DNA of 5,409 bases from Clostridia bacterium. GTDB lineage: Bacteria; Bacillota; Clostridia; Christensenellales; Borkfalkiaceae. The first letter of the stretch is position 1, and every line of letters starts with the position of its first letter. Position numbers and translations under genes: made by a program. Location of the stretch: assembly GCA_900771345.1 (NCBI GenBank), contig CAAGNQ010000022.1, positions 1-5,409 on the forward strand, written 5' to 3'. The notes below the pieces were generated by a model. That model did not search any database and was not told the origin of the DNA. It was given only the letters and a program-made list of their open reading frames with translations. Shown piece by piece: positions 1-5,405 of this stretch.

Positions 1-1
1 G

Positions 2-772
2 CTAACGGCAGAGTGTTTTAAGCAGAGAATGGAAAAGGGATTGACCTTCCTTGAATTTAACTATATGTTAATGCAAGGATACGATTTCTTGTATCTAAAT
101 AAGAAATACGGTTGCATACTTGAAGTTGGTGGTGACGACCAGTGGAGCAATATGCTTGCAGGTGTGGACTTAATTAGAAGAAAAGAGCAGAAGAGCGCGT
201 TCTGTCTAACTTGTACCTTGTTATTAAACAGCGAAGGGAAGAAGATGGGTAAAACCCAAAAAGGTGCGCTATGGCTTGACGAAAATAAATGCTCAGTATA
301 TGATTTTTATCAATATTTCAGAAACGTTGAAGACGTTAAGGTTGAAGAATGCATGCGTCTTTTAACCTTTATGGAAATGGAAGAAATAAAAGAACTCACA
401 AAATATAACGACGAGCGTATGAATCTTGCAAAAGAGCGTTTAGCGTTTGAAGTTACAAAACTAGTTCACGGCGAGCAAAAGGCTATTGAAGCGCAAAAGC
501 AGGCTCGTGCTGCATTCGGTGGTGGAAGTGCCGACGATATGCCGACGCTAGAAATTGATAAGTCAACGAGCCTTGTTTCAGACCTTCTAGTTCTTGCAGG
601 TCAAGCAAAGTCAAAGGGCGAGGCAAAGAGACTTATAGAAGGTGGTGGCGTTTCAATCGAGTCTGAAAAAATAACAGATGCGTTTGGGCAAATCCCTAAC
701 GAGGCAAAAGAAAAGGGCGAATTTATTTTGCACAAGGGCAAGAAAGTTCATATTAAAGTTGTCTTAAAATGA
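2..772 (+). CDS. tyrS: Tyrosyl-tRNA synthetase, 3' part (5' end outside window)
   Basis: This enzyme activates tyrosine with ATP and charges tRNA-Tyr in the cytoplasm. The frame is open from the window edge, so the N-terminal part of the Rossmann catalytic domain, including the HIGH-like motif, is missing; 256 residues remain. Visible class I TyrRS landmarks are the GGDDQW tyrosine/ATP pocket motif (about nt 128-145), the KMGKT version of the KMSKS loop (nt 242-256), the following GALWLD segment, the EVTKLVHG helix, and a C-terminal S4 RNA-binding domain (about nt 569-769, with SKGEAKRLIEGGGV). An internal ATG at 29 is not the start, because family sequence (LTAECFKQR) continues upstream. One oddity: the usual LTxPLL before the KMGKT loop reads LTCTLL, with Thr replacing Pro. 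The TGA stop overlaps the next start as ATGA. Identification is secure. Confidence 0.97.
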   Translation, partial: LTAECFKQRMEKGLTFLEFNYMLMQGYDFLYLNKKYGCILEVGGDDQWSNMLAGVDLIRRKEQKSAFCLTCTLLLNSEGKKMGKTQKGALWLDENKCSVYDFYQYFRNVEDVKVEECMRLLTFMEMEEIKELTKYNDERMNLAKERLAFEVTKLVHGEQKAIEAQKQARAAFGGGSADDMPTLEIDKSTSLVSDLLVLAGQAKSKGEAKRLIEGGGVSIESEKITDAFGQIPNEAKEKGEFILHKGKKVHIKVVLK

Positions 773-1395
773 GTCAATCTTATTTAACTTTAGAAAAAAC
801 ACAAGAGAATCTTATAGTAATTGAGCGCTCAAAATTTATTTGTTCTATGAAAGGCATTAAAAATGAGGACGATGCTAGAGCGTTTATTGATAAAATACGC
901 AAAAAACATTCTTTGGCAACGCATAACTGCTACGCATATATTGCAGATGATAAAGGGCTTGTTCAAAAGTTTTCTGATGACGGCGAGCCACAAGGTACGG
1001 CTGGTTTTCCAATGCTTGAAGTATTAAAAAATAGAGGAATCTATAAGACCGTTGCAGTTGTAACCCGATATTTTGGTGGTGTTAAACTTGGAACGGGAGG
1101 GCTTGCACGTGCATACTCTGGCTCAGTCAGTGAGTGTTTGAATAAGGCTAAAATCATAGAGATGTGTAGTTCAGTTGTATTTAGTCTTGCACCAGACTAT
1201 GAGATGTATTCAAAACTTTCTAAACATCTCTTAGGGGACGATATTAAAGTGCTTAATACTGAGTTTTCTGACGGCGTTAAGGTAGAGGTTATAGTTAAAA
1301 AGCAGTCTGCCGACCAGTTTGCTGAAAAAATTTTGAATATTTTTAACGGAAAGCTTTTAGCAAATAAGGTTGGCGAAGGATACTATCCTTTTTAG
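769..1395 (+). CDS. yigZ: YigZ/IMPACT (UPF0029) family protein
   Basis: This 208-residue protein has the usual length and two-domain build of bacterial YigZ. The N-terminal UPF0029/IMPACT domain shows THNCYAY (residues 51-57), DDGEPQGTAG (70-79) and the signature RYFGGVKLGTGGLARAY (100-116). The C-terminal half (about 135-205) fits the small ferredoxin-like DUF1949 domain. Eukaryotic IMPACT modulates the translational stress kinase GCN2. The bacterial role is not firmly established; an involvement in translation or nucleic-acid binding has been suggested, and no catalytic reaction can be assigned from sequence. The ATG at 769 overlaps the tyrS stop (ATGA), which suggests translational coupling with the synthetase. 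The stop TAG (1393-1395) lies inside the ribosome-binding site of recX. Family assignment is secure; function is open. Confidence 0.95.
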   Translation: MSQSYLTLEKTQENLIVIERSKFICSMKGIKNEDDARAFIDKIRKKHSLATHNCYAYIADDKGLVQKFSDDGEPQGTAGFPMLEVLKNRGIYKTVAVVTRYFGGVKLGTGGLARAYSGSVSECLNKAKIIEMCSSVVFSLAPDYEMYSKLSKHLLGDDIKVLNTEFSDGVKVEVIVKKQSADQFAEKILNIFNGKLLANKVGEGYYPF

Positions 1396-1402
1396 GTGGG
1401 AA

Positions 1403-2020
1403 ATGTCAAAAATTACGCTAATTTCAGCGCAAACAAAGAATAAAGATAGATGCAACTTGTTTATTGACGGGGAGTTTTATTCTGGTATCTCGATTGAAAC
1501 TCTAATGAAATTCCGATTAAAAGTAGGAATGGAAATAGATAAAACGGTCCTATCAGAAATATTGTTAGACAGCGAAAAGACAGAGGCGCTTTCAAAGGCT
1601 GTTGACTATCTTTCTTCAAGATTAAAAACTAAACGACAAGTAAAGGAATATCTGTTAAAAAAGGGATATTCAGAACAGGTCGTGTGGTACTGCGTTGAAA
1701 AACTCAAGGATTATAATTATATTAACGATGCAGAGTATTCAAAGCGTTATATTGAAAGCACTTCAAAGACGCAAGGTAAAAGACTGTTAGAGTATAAGTT
1801 AATGATGAAGGGCGTAAAAAAAGATGATATAGCTTCGGCATTTAGTCAAACGGATATCGACGCAAAAGAAAATGCAAAAGAGGTTGCTGTCAAGTATATA
1901 AAAAACAAAGAAAAAACTAAAGAGAACTTAGCGAAAGTTTATAGATATTTAATAGGCAGAGGCTTTTCGTACGACGAGGCGAGTTACGCTATTGATTCGA
2001 TTAAGGGAGATGAGGACTAG
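1403..2020 (+). CDS. recX: Regulatory protein RecX
   Basis: RecX binds RecA filaments in the cytoplasm and modulates their growth during recombination and the SOS response. The 205-residue protein opens with the family-typical N-terminal strand region (MSKITLISAQ, then DRCNLFIDGEF). It continues with repeated three-helix RecX modules: SSRLKTKRQVKEYLLKKGY (71-89), the hallmark LKDYNYINDAEYSKRYIES (101-119), KRLLEYKLMMKGV (126-138) and a C-terminal module ending in RYLIGRGFSYDEASYAI (181-197). I chose the ATG at 1403. It follows AGGTGG at 1394-1399, although the 3-base spacing is short, and it gives a normal RecX start. An in-frame TTG at 1370 would add 11 unrelated residues inside yigZ. The stop overlaps the next gene by one base (TAGTG). 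recA is not in the window. Confidence 0.93.
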   Translation: MSKITLISAQTKNKDRCNLFIDGEFYSGISIETLMKFRLKVGMEIDKTVLSEILLDSEKTEALSKAVDYLSSRLKTKRQVKEYLLKKGYSEQVVWYCVEKLKDYNYINDAEYSKRYIESTSKTQGKRLLEYKLMMKGVKKDDIASAFSQTDIDAKENAKEVAVKYIKNKEKTKENLAKVYRYLIGRGFSYDEASYAIDSIKGDED

Positions 2021-3465
2021 TGGAACGAATTTTAACGGCAGAGCAAATGCATGATGCAGACCATTTTACTATTTCTAAACTTGGAATCCCTGAAGAAGTT
2101 CTTATTGACCGTGCAGGAAACGCCCTAGCAGAAGAAATATTAAAAAGATTTAAGGGTGGAAGAGTATTAGTTTGCGTAGGCAAAGGTAATAACGGAAAAG
2201 ACGGCGAGGTTTTAGCAAAAATTTTGTCTTTGCATCATGGTTTTGCAGTATCAGTCATAAGCGTAGACGGTTGTGATTTTAGCATATTTGACAAGAAGTT
2301 TGATATAATCGTTGATTGTATATTTGGCACGGGACTAAATAGAGAAGTAACGGGAATATATAAGGAATTTATAAAAAAAATAAACAAATCAAACGCCTAT
2401 AAGATTTCATGCGATATACCGAGTGGAATAAATGGAAATAACGGAACTGTTTTAGGCGATGCAGTACGGGCTGATTTAACCATTGCTATAGGCGAATATA
2501 AACTAGGACTTTTTTTGAATGACGGCATAGATTATTCGGGTGAGGTTAAATTAAAAGACATTGGAATAAGCGTTTGGGGTGATGATTTTGTTAAAAGAAT
2601 AACTGATAATTCACTTTCAAATCTTTTCAAAAAGAGAAACAGAAATATTCACAAAGGTATAAACGGAAAGTGTGCCTTGATAGGTGGTAGTAAAATTTAC
2701 TCGGGAAGTATTGTGCTTTCTGCATATGCACTGAGTGCATTTAAGATGGGCGTGGGATATGTAAATATGCTTGTGCCGGAAAATATGTTTAATAATTACG
2801 TTGGAAAAGTCCCTGAATGTATTTTAACTGCAGTAAAAGACGACGGAGATAAAATGGTTCTTGATAAAGACTCTTTAAACAGGGTTTTTGATTATGACTC
2901 TATAGCCGTAGGAATGGGAATGACAGACAGTGAAGATACTTATAAAATTGCTAGGTATTTAATTGAGAATTATACGGGGAAGTTAATAATTGATGCCGAC
3001 GGATTAAACGCTATTTCAAAATACGGGAAAGACCTATTTAAAAACAAAAAATGTGAAGTAATTTTGACACCTCACGTAAAAGAGTTTTCAAGGCTTGCTG
3101 ATAAATCCGTATGTGAAATTTTAGATAATCCTATAGATATTGCTAAGAATTTTGCACAAGAAAACGGAGTAATAGTTGTGCTTAAAAATGCAGTCAGCGT
3201 TATTACTGACGGAAACGAGGTGTATATAAACACAACGGGCTCACAAGGAATGGCTAAAGCAGGAAGTGGAGATATCCTAAGTGGTTTTATGTGTGGGCTT
3301 GTAGCAAGAGAAAGAGAAGATTCCCTTTTTGCTGTTGTTGGTGCGAATTATCTTTTTGGGCTTGCAGGTGAAATCGCAGAGAAAGAACAGAATGAATTTT
3401 CAATGACAGCGTCCGATATTATTCAAGCGATACCAAAGGCGATAAATAAGTTAATAATCATATAA
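2020..3465 (+). CDS. nnrD: Bifunctional NAD(P)H-hydrate epimerase / ADP-dependent NAD(P)H-hydrate dehydratase
   Basis: This is a metabolite-repair enzyme. The N-terminal YjeF_N (NnrE) half interconverts R and S forms of hydrated NAD(P)H; the C-terminal ribokinase-like NnrD half dehydrates the S form using ADP. At 481 residues it is a typical fused protein. N-terminal evidence: LTAEQMHDAD at the start, GKGNNGKDG (54-62), DCIFGTGL (99-106) and DIPSGINGNNG (132-142). C-terminal evidence: KGINGKCALIGGS (212-224), LIIDADGLN (322-330), LTPHVKEFSRL (349-359) and KAGSGDILSG (413-422), in which Asp418 is the expected catalytic base. The nucleotide motif reads GNNGKDG rather than the usual GNNGGDG. The GTG start at 2020 overlaps the recX stop by one base and has AAGGGAGA (2003-2010) and GAGG (2012-2015) upstream. 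Its 3' end overlaps the convergent gene by 8 bases. Confidence 0.95.
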   Translation: MERILTAEQMHDADHFTISKLGIPEEVLIDRAGNALAEEILKRFKGGRVLVCVGKGNNGKDGEVLAKILSLHHGFAVSVISVDGCDFSIFDKKFDIIVDCIFGTGLNREVTGIYKEFIKKINKSNAYKISCDIPSGINGNNGTVLGDAVRADLTIAIGEYKLGLFLNDGIDYSGEVKLKDIGISVWGDDFVKRITDNSLSNLFKKRNRNIHKGINGKCALIGGSKIYSGSIVLSAYALSAFKMGVGYVNMLVPENMFNNYVGKVPECILTAVKDDGDKMVLDKDSLNRVFDYDSIAVGMGMTDSEDTYKIARYLIENYTGKLIIDADGLNAISKYGKDLFKNKKCEVILTPHVKEFSRLADKSVCEILDNPIDIAKNFAQENGVIVVLKNAVSVITDGNEVYINTTGSQGMAKAGSGDILSGFMCGLVAREREDSLFAVVGANYLFGLAGEIAEKEQNEFSMTASDIIQAIPKAINKLIII

Positions 3466-3763
3466 GATAATTATACCTGCCGGTAAAAAACATTACCAAA
3501 AGGTAAACGTTGAGAGCGATTAAAACGGGCATAAAAACCATCATAAAAAGACTTTTTAGTCGGTATTTATATATAAACATAAACACAAATATACCCGTTG
3601 CTCCACCTAAAAGACCGGCAAGAAATAGTTTGCTGTCGCTTATAGTTATGTTTTCCTCATCACCATCAAGACGGGCTTTTTTTTGAAAACGTAACATTAA
3701 TATTCCATAAAAATTAATCGCAACAACGTATGCGATTACTAAAATATAAATAATTGTTGGCAT
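3458..3763 (-). CDS. Small DUF1294-like integral membrane protein
   Basis: This 101-residue hydrophobic protein resembles the DUF1294 family of small bacterial membrane proteins, whose function is unknown. Three membrane-spanning segments can be read: about residues 3-25, 45-64 and 69-93. The central segment carries LAGLLGGATG (48-57), the family's glycine-rich core, followed by a basic turn YKYRLKS (65-71), equivalent to the usual HKT/RHK-rich turn. The basic RFQKKAR after the first segment matches the family's DKxxA region loosely. No signal peptidase site or catalytic motif is seen. The ATG lacks a convincing Shine-Dalgarno site (the upstream minus-strand bases are T-rich), and the promoter is unclear. 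The gene faces the hydrate-repair gene tail to tail with an 8-base overlap, so no terminator separates them. Being a real gene is likely; the family call is moderately sure. Confidence 0.8.
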   Translation of the reverse strand: MPTIIYILVIAYVVAINFYGILMLRFQKKARLDGDEENITISDSKLFLAGLLGGATGIFVFMFIYKYRLKSLFMMVFMPVLIALNVYLLVMFFTGRYNYLI

Positions 3764-3844
3764 AGTCTAAAAATATTTTGGGCAAAAAAGATTAAATGTA
3801 TGCCTAAAAAAATGGTAGACTGTGTTAATCAAAATAAATTTTAC

Positions 3845-3850
3845 GGAAGG
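3845..3850 (+). promoter_or_regulatory. Ribosome-binding site of nrdR
   Basis: GGAAGG lies 8 bases before the nrdR ATG and fixes that start. The 95-base divergent gap before it (3764-3858) also holds a weak extended -10 candidate, TGGTAGACT (3813-3821), with TTAAAT (3792-3797) 18 bases upstream. No palindromic NrdR box could be recognised there. Confidence 0.6.
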
Positions 3851-3858
3851 ATTTTTCT

Positions 3859-4317
3859 ATGAAATGTATGTATTGTGGCTGTTTGGATAGTAAGGTTGTC
3901 GATTCAAGAGCATCAGAAGACGGCACTAATATCCGAAGAAGAAGAGAGTGCATAAACTGTGGGAAGAGATTCACTACTTATGAAACTGTTGAGAATACGC
4001 CGATTTTTGTTATAAAATCAAACGGTGCAAGGCAGGTTTTTGACCCTGATAAGATTAAAAAAGGCGTCATCAAGGCTTGCGAAAAGCGCCCTGTTCCAGC
4101 AAGCACCATTGATAAACTAGTTGATGATATTCAAAAGAAAATTTATAATATGCTTGCACAAGAAGTTACGAGTAAACAACTTGGTGAAATGGTTTGCGAG
4201 GAGTTGAAGAAAATTGACGAGGTGGCATACGTGCGCTTTGCGTCAGTATATCGTTCGTTTACGGATACCACGTCATTCATTCAAGAACTTGAAAAAATGG
4301 TAAAAAAGGATAAATAA
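3859..4317 (+). CDS. nrdR: Transcriptional repressor NrdR
   Basis: NrdR represses ribonucleotide reductase operons and senses ATP/dATP. The 152-residue length is standard. The N-terminal zinc ribbon uses Cys3, Cys6, Cys31 and Cys34 (MKCMYCGC and ECINCGKRF), with the arginine-rich stretch RRRRE (26-30), part of the DNA-binding surface, in front of the second Cys pair. An ATP-cone domain follows (about 48-138): VIKSNGARQVFDPDKIKKGV binds nucleotide, and VAYVRFASVYRSF (122-134) is the conserved end of the cone. No ribonucleotide reductase gene is present here, so its targets lie elsewhere. The next gene starts 15 bases after its stop and makes dUMP, a dTTP precursor, so the pair looks like a small deoxynucleotide-balance unit. 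Identification is secure. Confidence 0.98.
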   Translation: MKCMYCGCLDSKVVDSRASEDGTNIRRRRECINCGKRFTTYETVENTPIFVIKSNGARQVFDPDKIKKGVIKACEKRPVPASTIDKLVDDIQKKIYNMLAQEVTSKQLGEMVCEELKKIDEVAYVRFASVYRSFTDTTSFIQELEKMVKKDK

Positions 4318-4332
4318 AAGAGAGGATTCACT

Positions 4333-4797
4333 ATGGATAAGTGGGATAAGAGATTTATGGACCTTGCTGAAACAGTAGCAAGTTGGTCAAGTTGTTTTCA
4401 AGAAAATAGGCACGTTGGCGCAGTAGTAGTTAGGGATAAGAGAATCTTAACTACAGGTTATAACGGTGCATCAAGTGGGATTGAGAGTTGCGCTGAACGC
4501 GGGGAGTGCTTGAGAAGAGTAAAGAATATTGCAAGTGGTACGATGCAAGAAGTTTGCTATGCTGTTCACGCCGAGCAAAACGCTATTATTCAGGCAGCAA
4601 AACTAGGAATTTGCCTTGAAGGTGCTACAATGTACGTAACACATCAGCCATGTGTTATATGTACTAGAATGATTCTCAATTCAGGTATAAAGAGGGTAGT
4701 ATATAAAAACGGCTATCCTGACGCGTTTGCTCTTCAATTATTCGCTCAGTCGAACGTAGAAATAATAAAATTTGAAGATTTAGAAAAATTACCTTAA
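4333..4797 (+). CDS. comEB: Deoxycytidylate (dCMP) deaminase, ComEB type
   Basis: This zinc enzyme deaminates dCMP to dUMP, feeding thymidylate synthase. It belongs to the cytidine/deoxycytidylate deaminase fold; 154 residues is typical. The catalytic signature is complete: HAEQNAI with zinc ligand His79 and proton-shuttle Glu81, then PCVICTRM with ligands Cys107 and Cys110. The N-terminal WDKRFMDLAETVASWSSC and the NGASSGIESC...RGECLR insert (44-61) are typical of dCMP rather than tRNA-adenosine or cytidine deaminases. In Bacillus the gene sits in the comE competence operon, but no competence genes are seen here. The start is set by AGAGAGG at 4319-4325, 7 bases before the ATG. It is probably co-transcribed with nrdR. 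No terminator follows its TAA before the non-coding region. Substrate specificity is inferred from family similarity. Confidence 0.95.
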   Translation: MDKWDKRFMDLAETVASWSSCFQENRHVGAVVVRDKRILTTGYNGASSGIESCAERGECLRRVKNIASGTMQEVCYAVHAEQNAIIQAAKLGICLEGATMYVTHQPCVICTRMILNSGIKRVVYKNGYPDAFALQLFAQSNVEIIKFEDLEKLP

Positions 4798-4803
4798 AAA
4801 CGC

Positions 4804-4832
4804 TTGCAAAATTAATAAATTTATAGTAATAT
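4804..4832 (+). promoter_or_regulatory. Putative sigma-A promoter for the RNA upstream of tRNA-Ser
   Basis: TTGCAA (4804-4809) and TAATAT (4827-4832) are separated by 17 bases. Transcription would begin near 4838-4840, just where a 16-bp RNA hairpin starts. The match is moderate and it lies in AT-rich DNA just after the comEB stop, so chance is possible. Confidence 0.45.
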
Positions 4833-4835
4833 ATA

Positions 4836-5012
4836 GTGGTTGATTGAATTTGTGTTTAAGAAATTTAAAATTCAGTCAGCCATGCATATATTTATTACGG
4901 AGAGCTATCGAAGTGGTCATAACGAGGGCGTGTCGTGGACGAAGTCCTGCGTAGTGAAACGTAGCAGTAAACCGTGTAACGGTTTTCGTTTGTTACGAGT
5001 AGATAGTAAAAT
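4836..5012 (+). ncRNA. Candidate structured leader or small RNA containing an orphan tRNA-Ser 5' half
   Basis: I do not recognise this RNA. What can be seen is a chain of possible helices. Hairpin A pairs 4836-4851 with 4868-4883: 16 pairs, including G·U wobbles (4840·4879, 4844·4875 and the terminal 4836·4883), with a 16-base loop. Hairpin B pairs ACGA 4922-4925 with TCGT 4933-4936. Hairpin C pairs GGAC 4937-4940 with GTCC 4944-4947. Hairpin D pairs 4950-4961 with 4987-4997 (11 pairs, G4956 bulged) and is capped by AAACCGT 4969-4975 paired with ACGGTTT 4979-4985. A helix of GCTATC 4904-4909 with GATAGT 5002-5007 could enclose B to D. The first 29 bases of tRNA-Ser lie inside, at 4899-4927. 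No terminator follows, so the transcript would read into the tRNA gene. Folding was done by eye; function is unknown. A decayed tandem tRNA gene is the main alternative. Confidence 0.4.
4896..4927 (+). repeat. Upstream copy of tRNA-Ser 5' half (direct repeat copy 1)
   Basis: These 32 bases are identical to 5017-5048, exactly 121 bases downstream. They cover three leader bases (TAC), the acceptor 5' strand GGAGAGC, the whole D arm and the first anticodon-stem base. Similarity stops abruptly at 4928. No anticodon, variable arm, T arm or matching 3' acceptor strand follows, so this is not a complete tRNA. It could be the remnant of a tandem tRNA-Ser gene or a captured fragment. Confidence 0.95.
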
Positions 5013-5016
5013 TAAA

Positions 5017-5048
5017 TACGGAGAGCTATCGAAGTGGTCATAACGAGG
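5017..5048 (+). repeat. Direct repeat copy 2, inside tRNA-Ser
   Basis: This is the second copy of the perfect 32-base repeat, which starts three bases before the mature tRNA end and runs to the first base of the anticodon stem. Here it belongs to an intact tRNA gene, so it is the likely source copy. Confidence 0.95.
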
Positions 5049-5108
5049 CGGTCTTGAAAACCGTTTGGGTGCAAGCCCACGGGGGTTCGAATCCCTCGCT
5101 CTCCGCCA
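5020..5108 (+). tRNA. tRNA-Ser (anticodon UGA)
   Basis: This is a complete class II tRNA that reads UCN serine codons. The acceptor stem is GGAGAGC (5020-5026) with GCTCTCC (5098-5104), followed by discriminator G5105 and an encoded CCA (5106-5108). The D stem is TCG/CGA (5029-5031, 5044-5046) with the GG of the D loop present. The anticodon stem is GCGGT/ACCGT with loop CTTGAAA (5053-5059), giving anticodon TGA at 5055-5057. The long variable arm GGGT-GCAA-GCCC identifies the serine type, and the T arm is GGGGG-TTCGAAT-CCCTC (5081-5097). All stems pair, with a few G·U wobbles. A possible own promoter is TAAAAT (5007-5012) with a poor -35 near 4983; otherwise it would be cut by RNase P from the longer upstream transcript. 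Its 5' third is duplicated upstream. Confidence 0.98.
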
Positions 5109-5142
5109 AAAAAGAACAAGTTTAGAGACTTGTTCTTTTTTT
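5108..5142 (+). terminator. Intrinsic terminator after tRNA-Ser
   Basis: A perfect 14-bp stem (5108-5121 with 5128-5141) has loop TTAGAG and a 3' arm ending in a run of seven T (5136-5142), with the matching A run on the 5' arm. The A run means it could also act on minus-strand transcripts. It begins at the last base of the encoded CCA. Confidence 0.93.
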
Positions 5143-5144
5143 AT

Positions 5145-5231
5145 CCAAGTTGCAAACTTGGTATATCATCACGGTTTACCGTGCATATCATTGCCGTAGG
5201 CGTATATCATCACACGTAATTTTTTTTGTGT
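5145..5231. repeat. Short array of GTATATCATC units alternating with small hairpins
   Basis: Three copies of a 10-base unit lie at 5161-5170 (GTATATCATC), 5183-5192 (GCATATCATT) and 5202-5211 (GTATATCATC); on the minus strand the unit is GATGATATAC. They are separated and flanked by unrelated inverted repeats: CCAAGT-TGCAA-ACTTGG (5145-5161), ACGGT-TT-ACCGT (5171-5182), GCC-GTA-GGC (5193-5201) and ACAC...GTGT (5212-5231, with a T8 run in the loop). The hairpin sequences differ while the linker is conserved. From memory, such GATGATATAC-plus-hairpin arrays occur between genes in many uncultured Clostridia, but I cannot name a described family. There is no coding potential. Confidence 0.75.
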
Positions 5232-5375
5232 CAGTATTTGGGGGATATATAGATGAATTTATTATATTTAGTAAAATATATTGCAATATAAAACTGAAAT
5301 GAATTTATTAAGGCTTGTTAATTATAATTTTAGTATTATAGGGTTATTTTATCTTAAAAAAATTAAAAAAAACGA
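5232..5375. other. AT-rich non-coding stretch
   Basis: Together with the terminator, the hairpin array and the final promoter, this fills the gene-free stretch from 5109 to the window end. It is very AT-rich. It contains a 12-base direct repeat ATGAATTTATTA at 5253-5264 and 5299-5310. Each copy could open a tiny reading frame (12 and 26 codons), but neither has a convincing ribosome-binding site. I see no RNA gene here. Confidence 0.6.
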
Positions 5376-5405
5376 TTGACAATATAAGTGCTAGGGTGGT
5401 ATATT
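5376..5405 (+). promoter_or_regulatory. Strong sigma-A promoter reading out of the window
   Basis: A perfect -35 TTGACA (5376-5381) is followed after 18 bases by TATATT (5400-5405). Transcription would start at or just beyond the window end. In Firmicutes a tRNA-Ser gene is often followed by the signal recognition particle RNA gene and dnaX, so a stable RNA gene downstream is possible, but this is inference only. Confidence 0.75.

Noticed and set aside
1370..1402. Upstream TTG start for recX
   Set aside because: The 11 extra residues are encoded inside yigZ and do not match the RecX N-terminus. The ATG at 1403 has a G-rich site before it.
2001..2183. 60-codon minus-strand reading frame
   Set aside because: It is antisense to the strongly conserved start of the hydrate-repair gene and has low-complexity, implausible composition.
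4923..4943. Complete second tRNA with a CGT anticodon in copy 1
   Set aside because: Only three pairs form in the would-be anticodon stem, and no T arm or matching 3' acceptor strand follows.
4840..5043. 67-codon plus-strand reading frame starting with TTG
   Set aside because: It runs through the RNA hairpins and the 5' part of the intact tRNA-Ser, has no ribosome-binding site, and its translation resembles no protein family I know.
4896..5048. Attachment sites of an integrated mobile element
   Set aside because: The interval between the repeats is 89 bases with no integrase or coding content, and the duplicated part is the tRNA 5' half rather than the usual 3' end.
5161..5211. Possible CRISPR-like array
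   Set aside because: Units are only 10 bases, spacers are 9-12 bases and palindromic, and no cas genes are present.
5253..5379. Two tiny frames both beginning MNLL (12 and 26 residues) from a 12-base repeat
   Set aside because: They lie in very AT-rich DNA without a good ribosome-binding site, and the second ends inside the -35 box of a strong promoter.
5391..5401. AGGGTGGTA resembling a T-box core
   Set aside because: The required ACCGCG continuation is absent and the sequence lies between the -35 and -10 boxes of a promoter.
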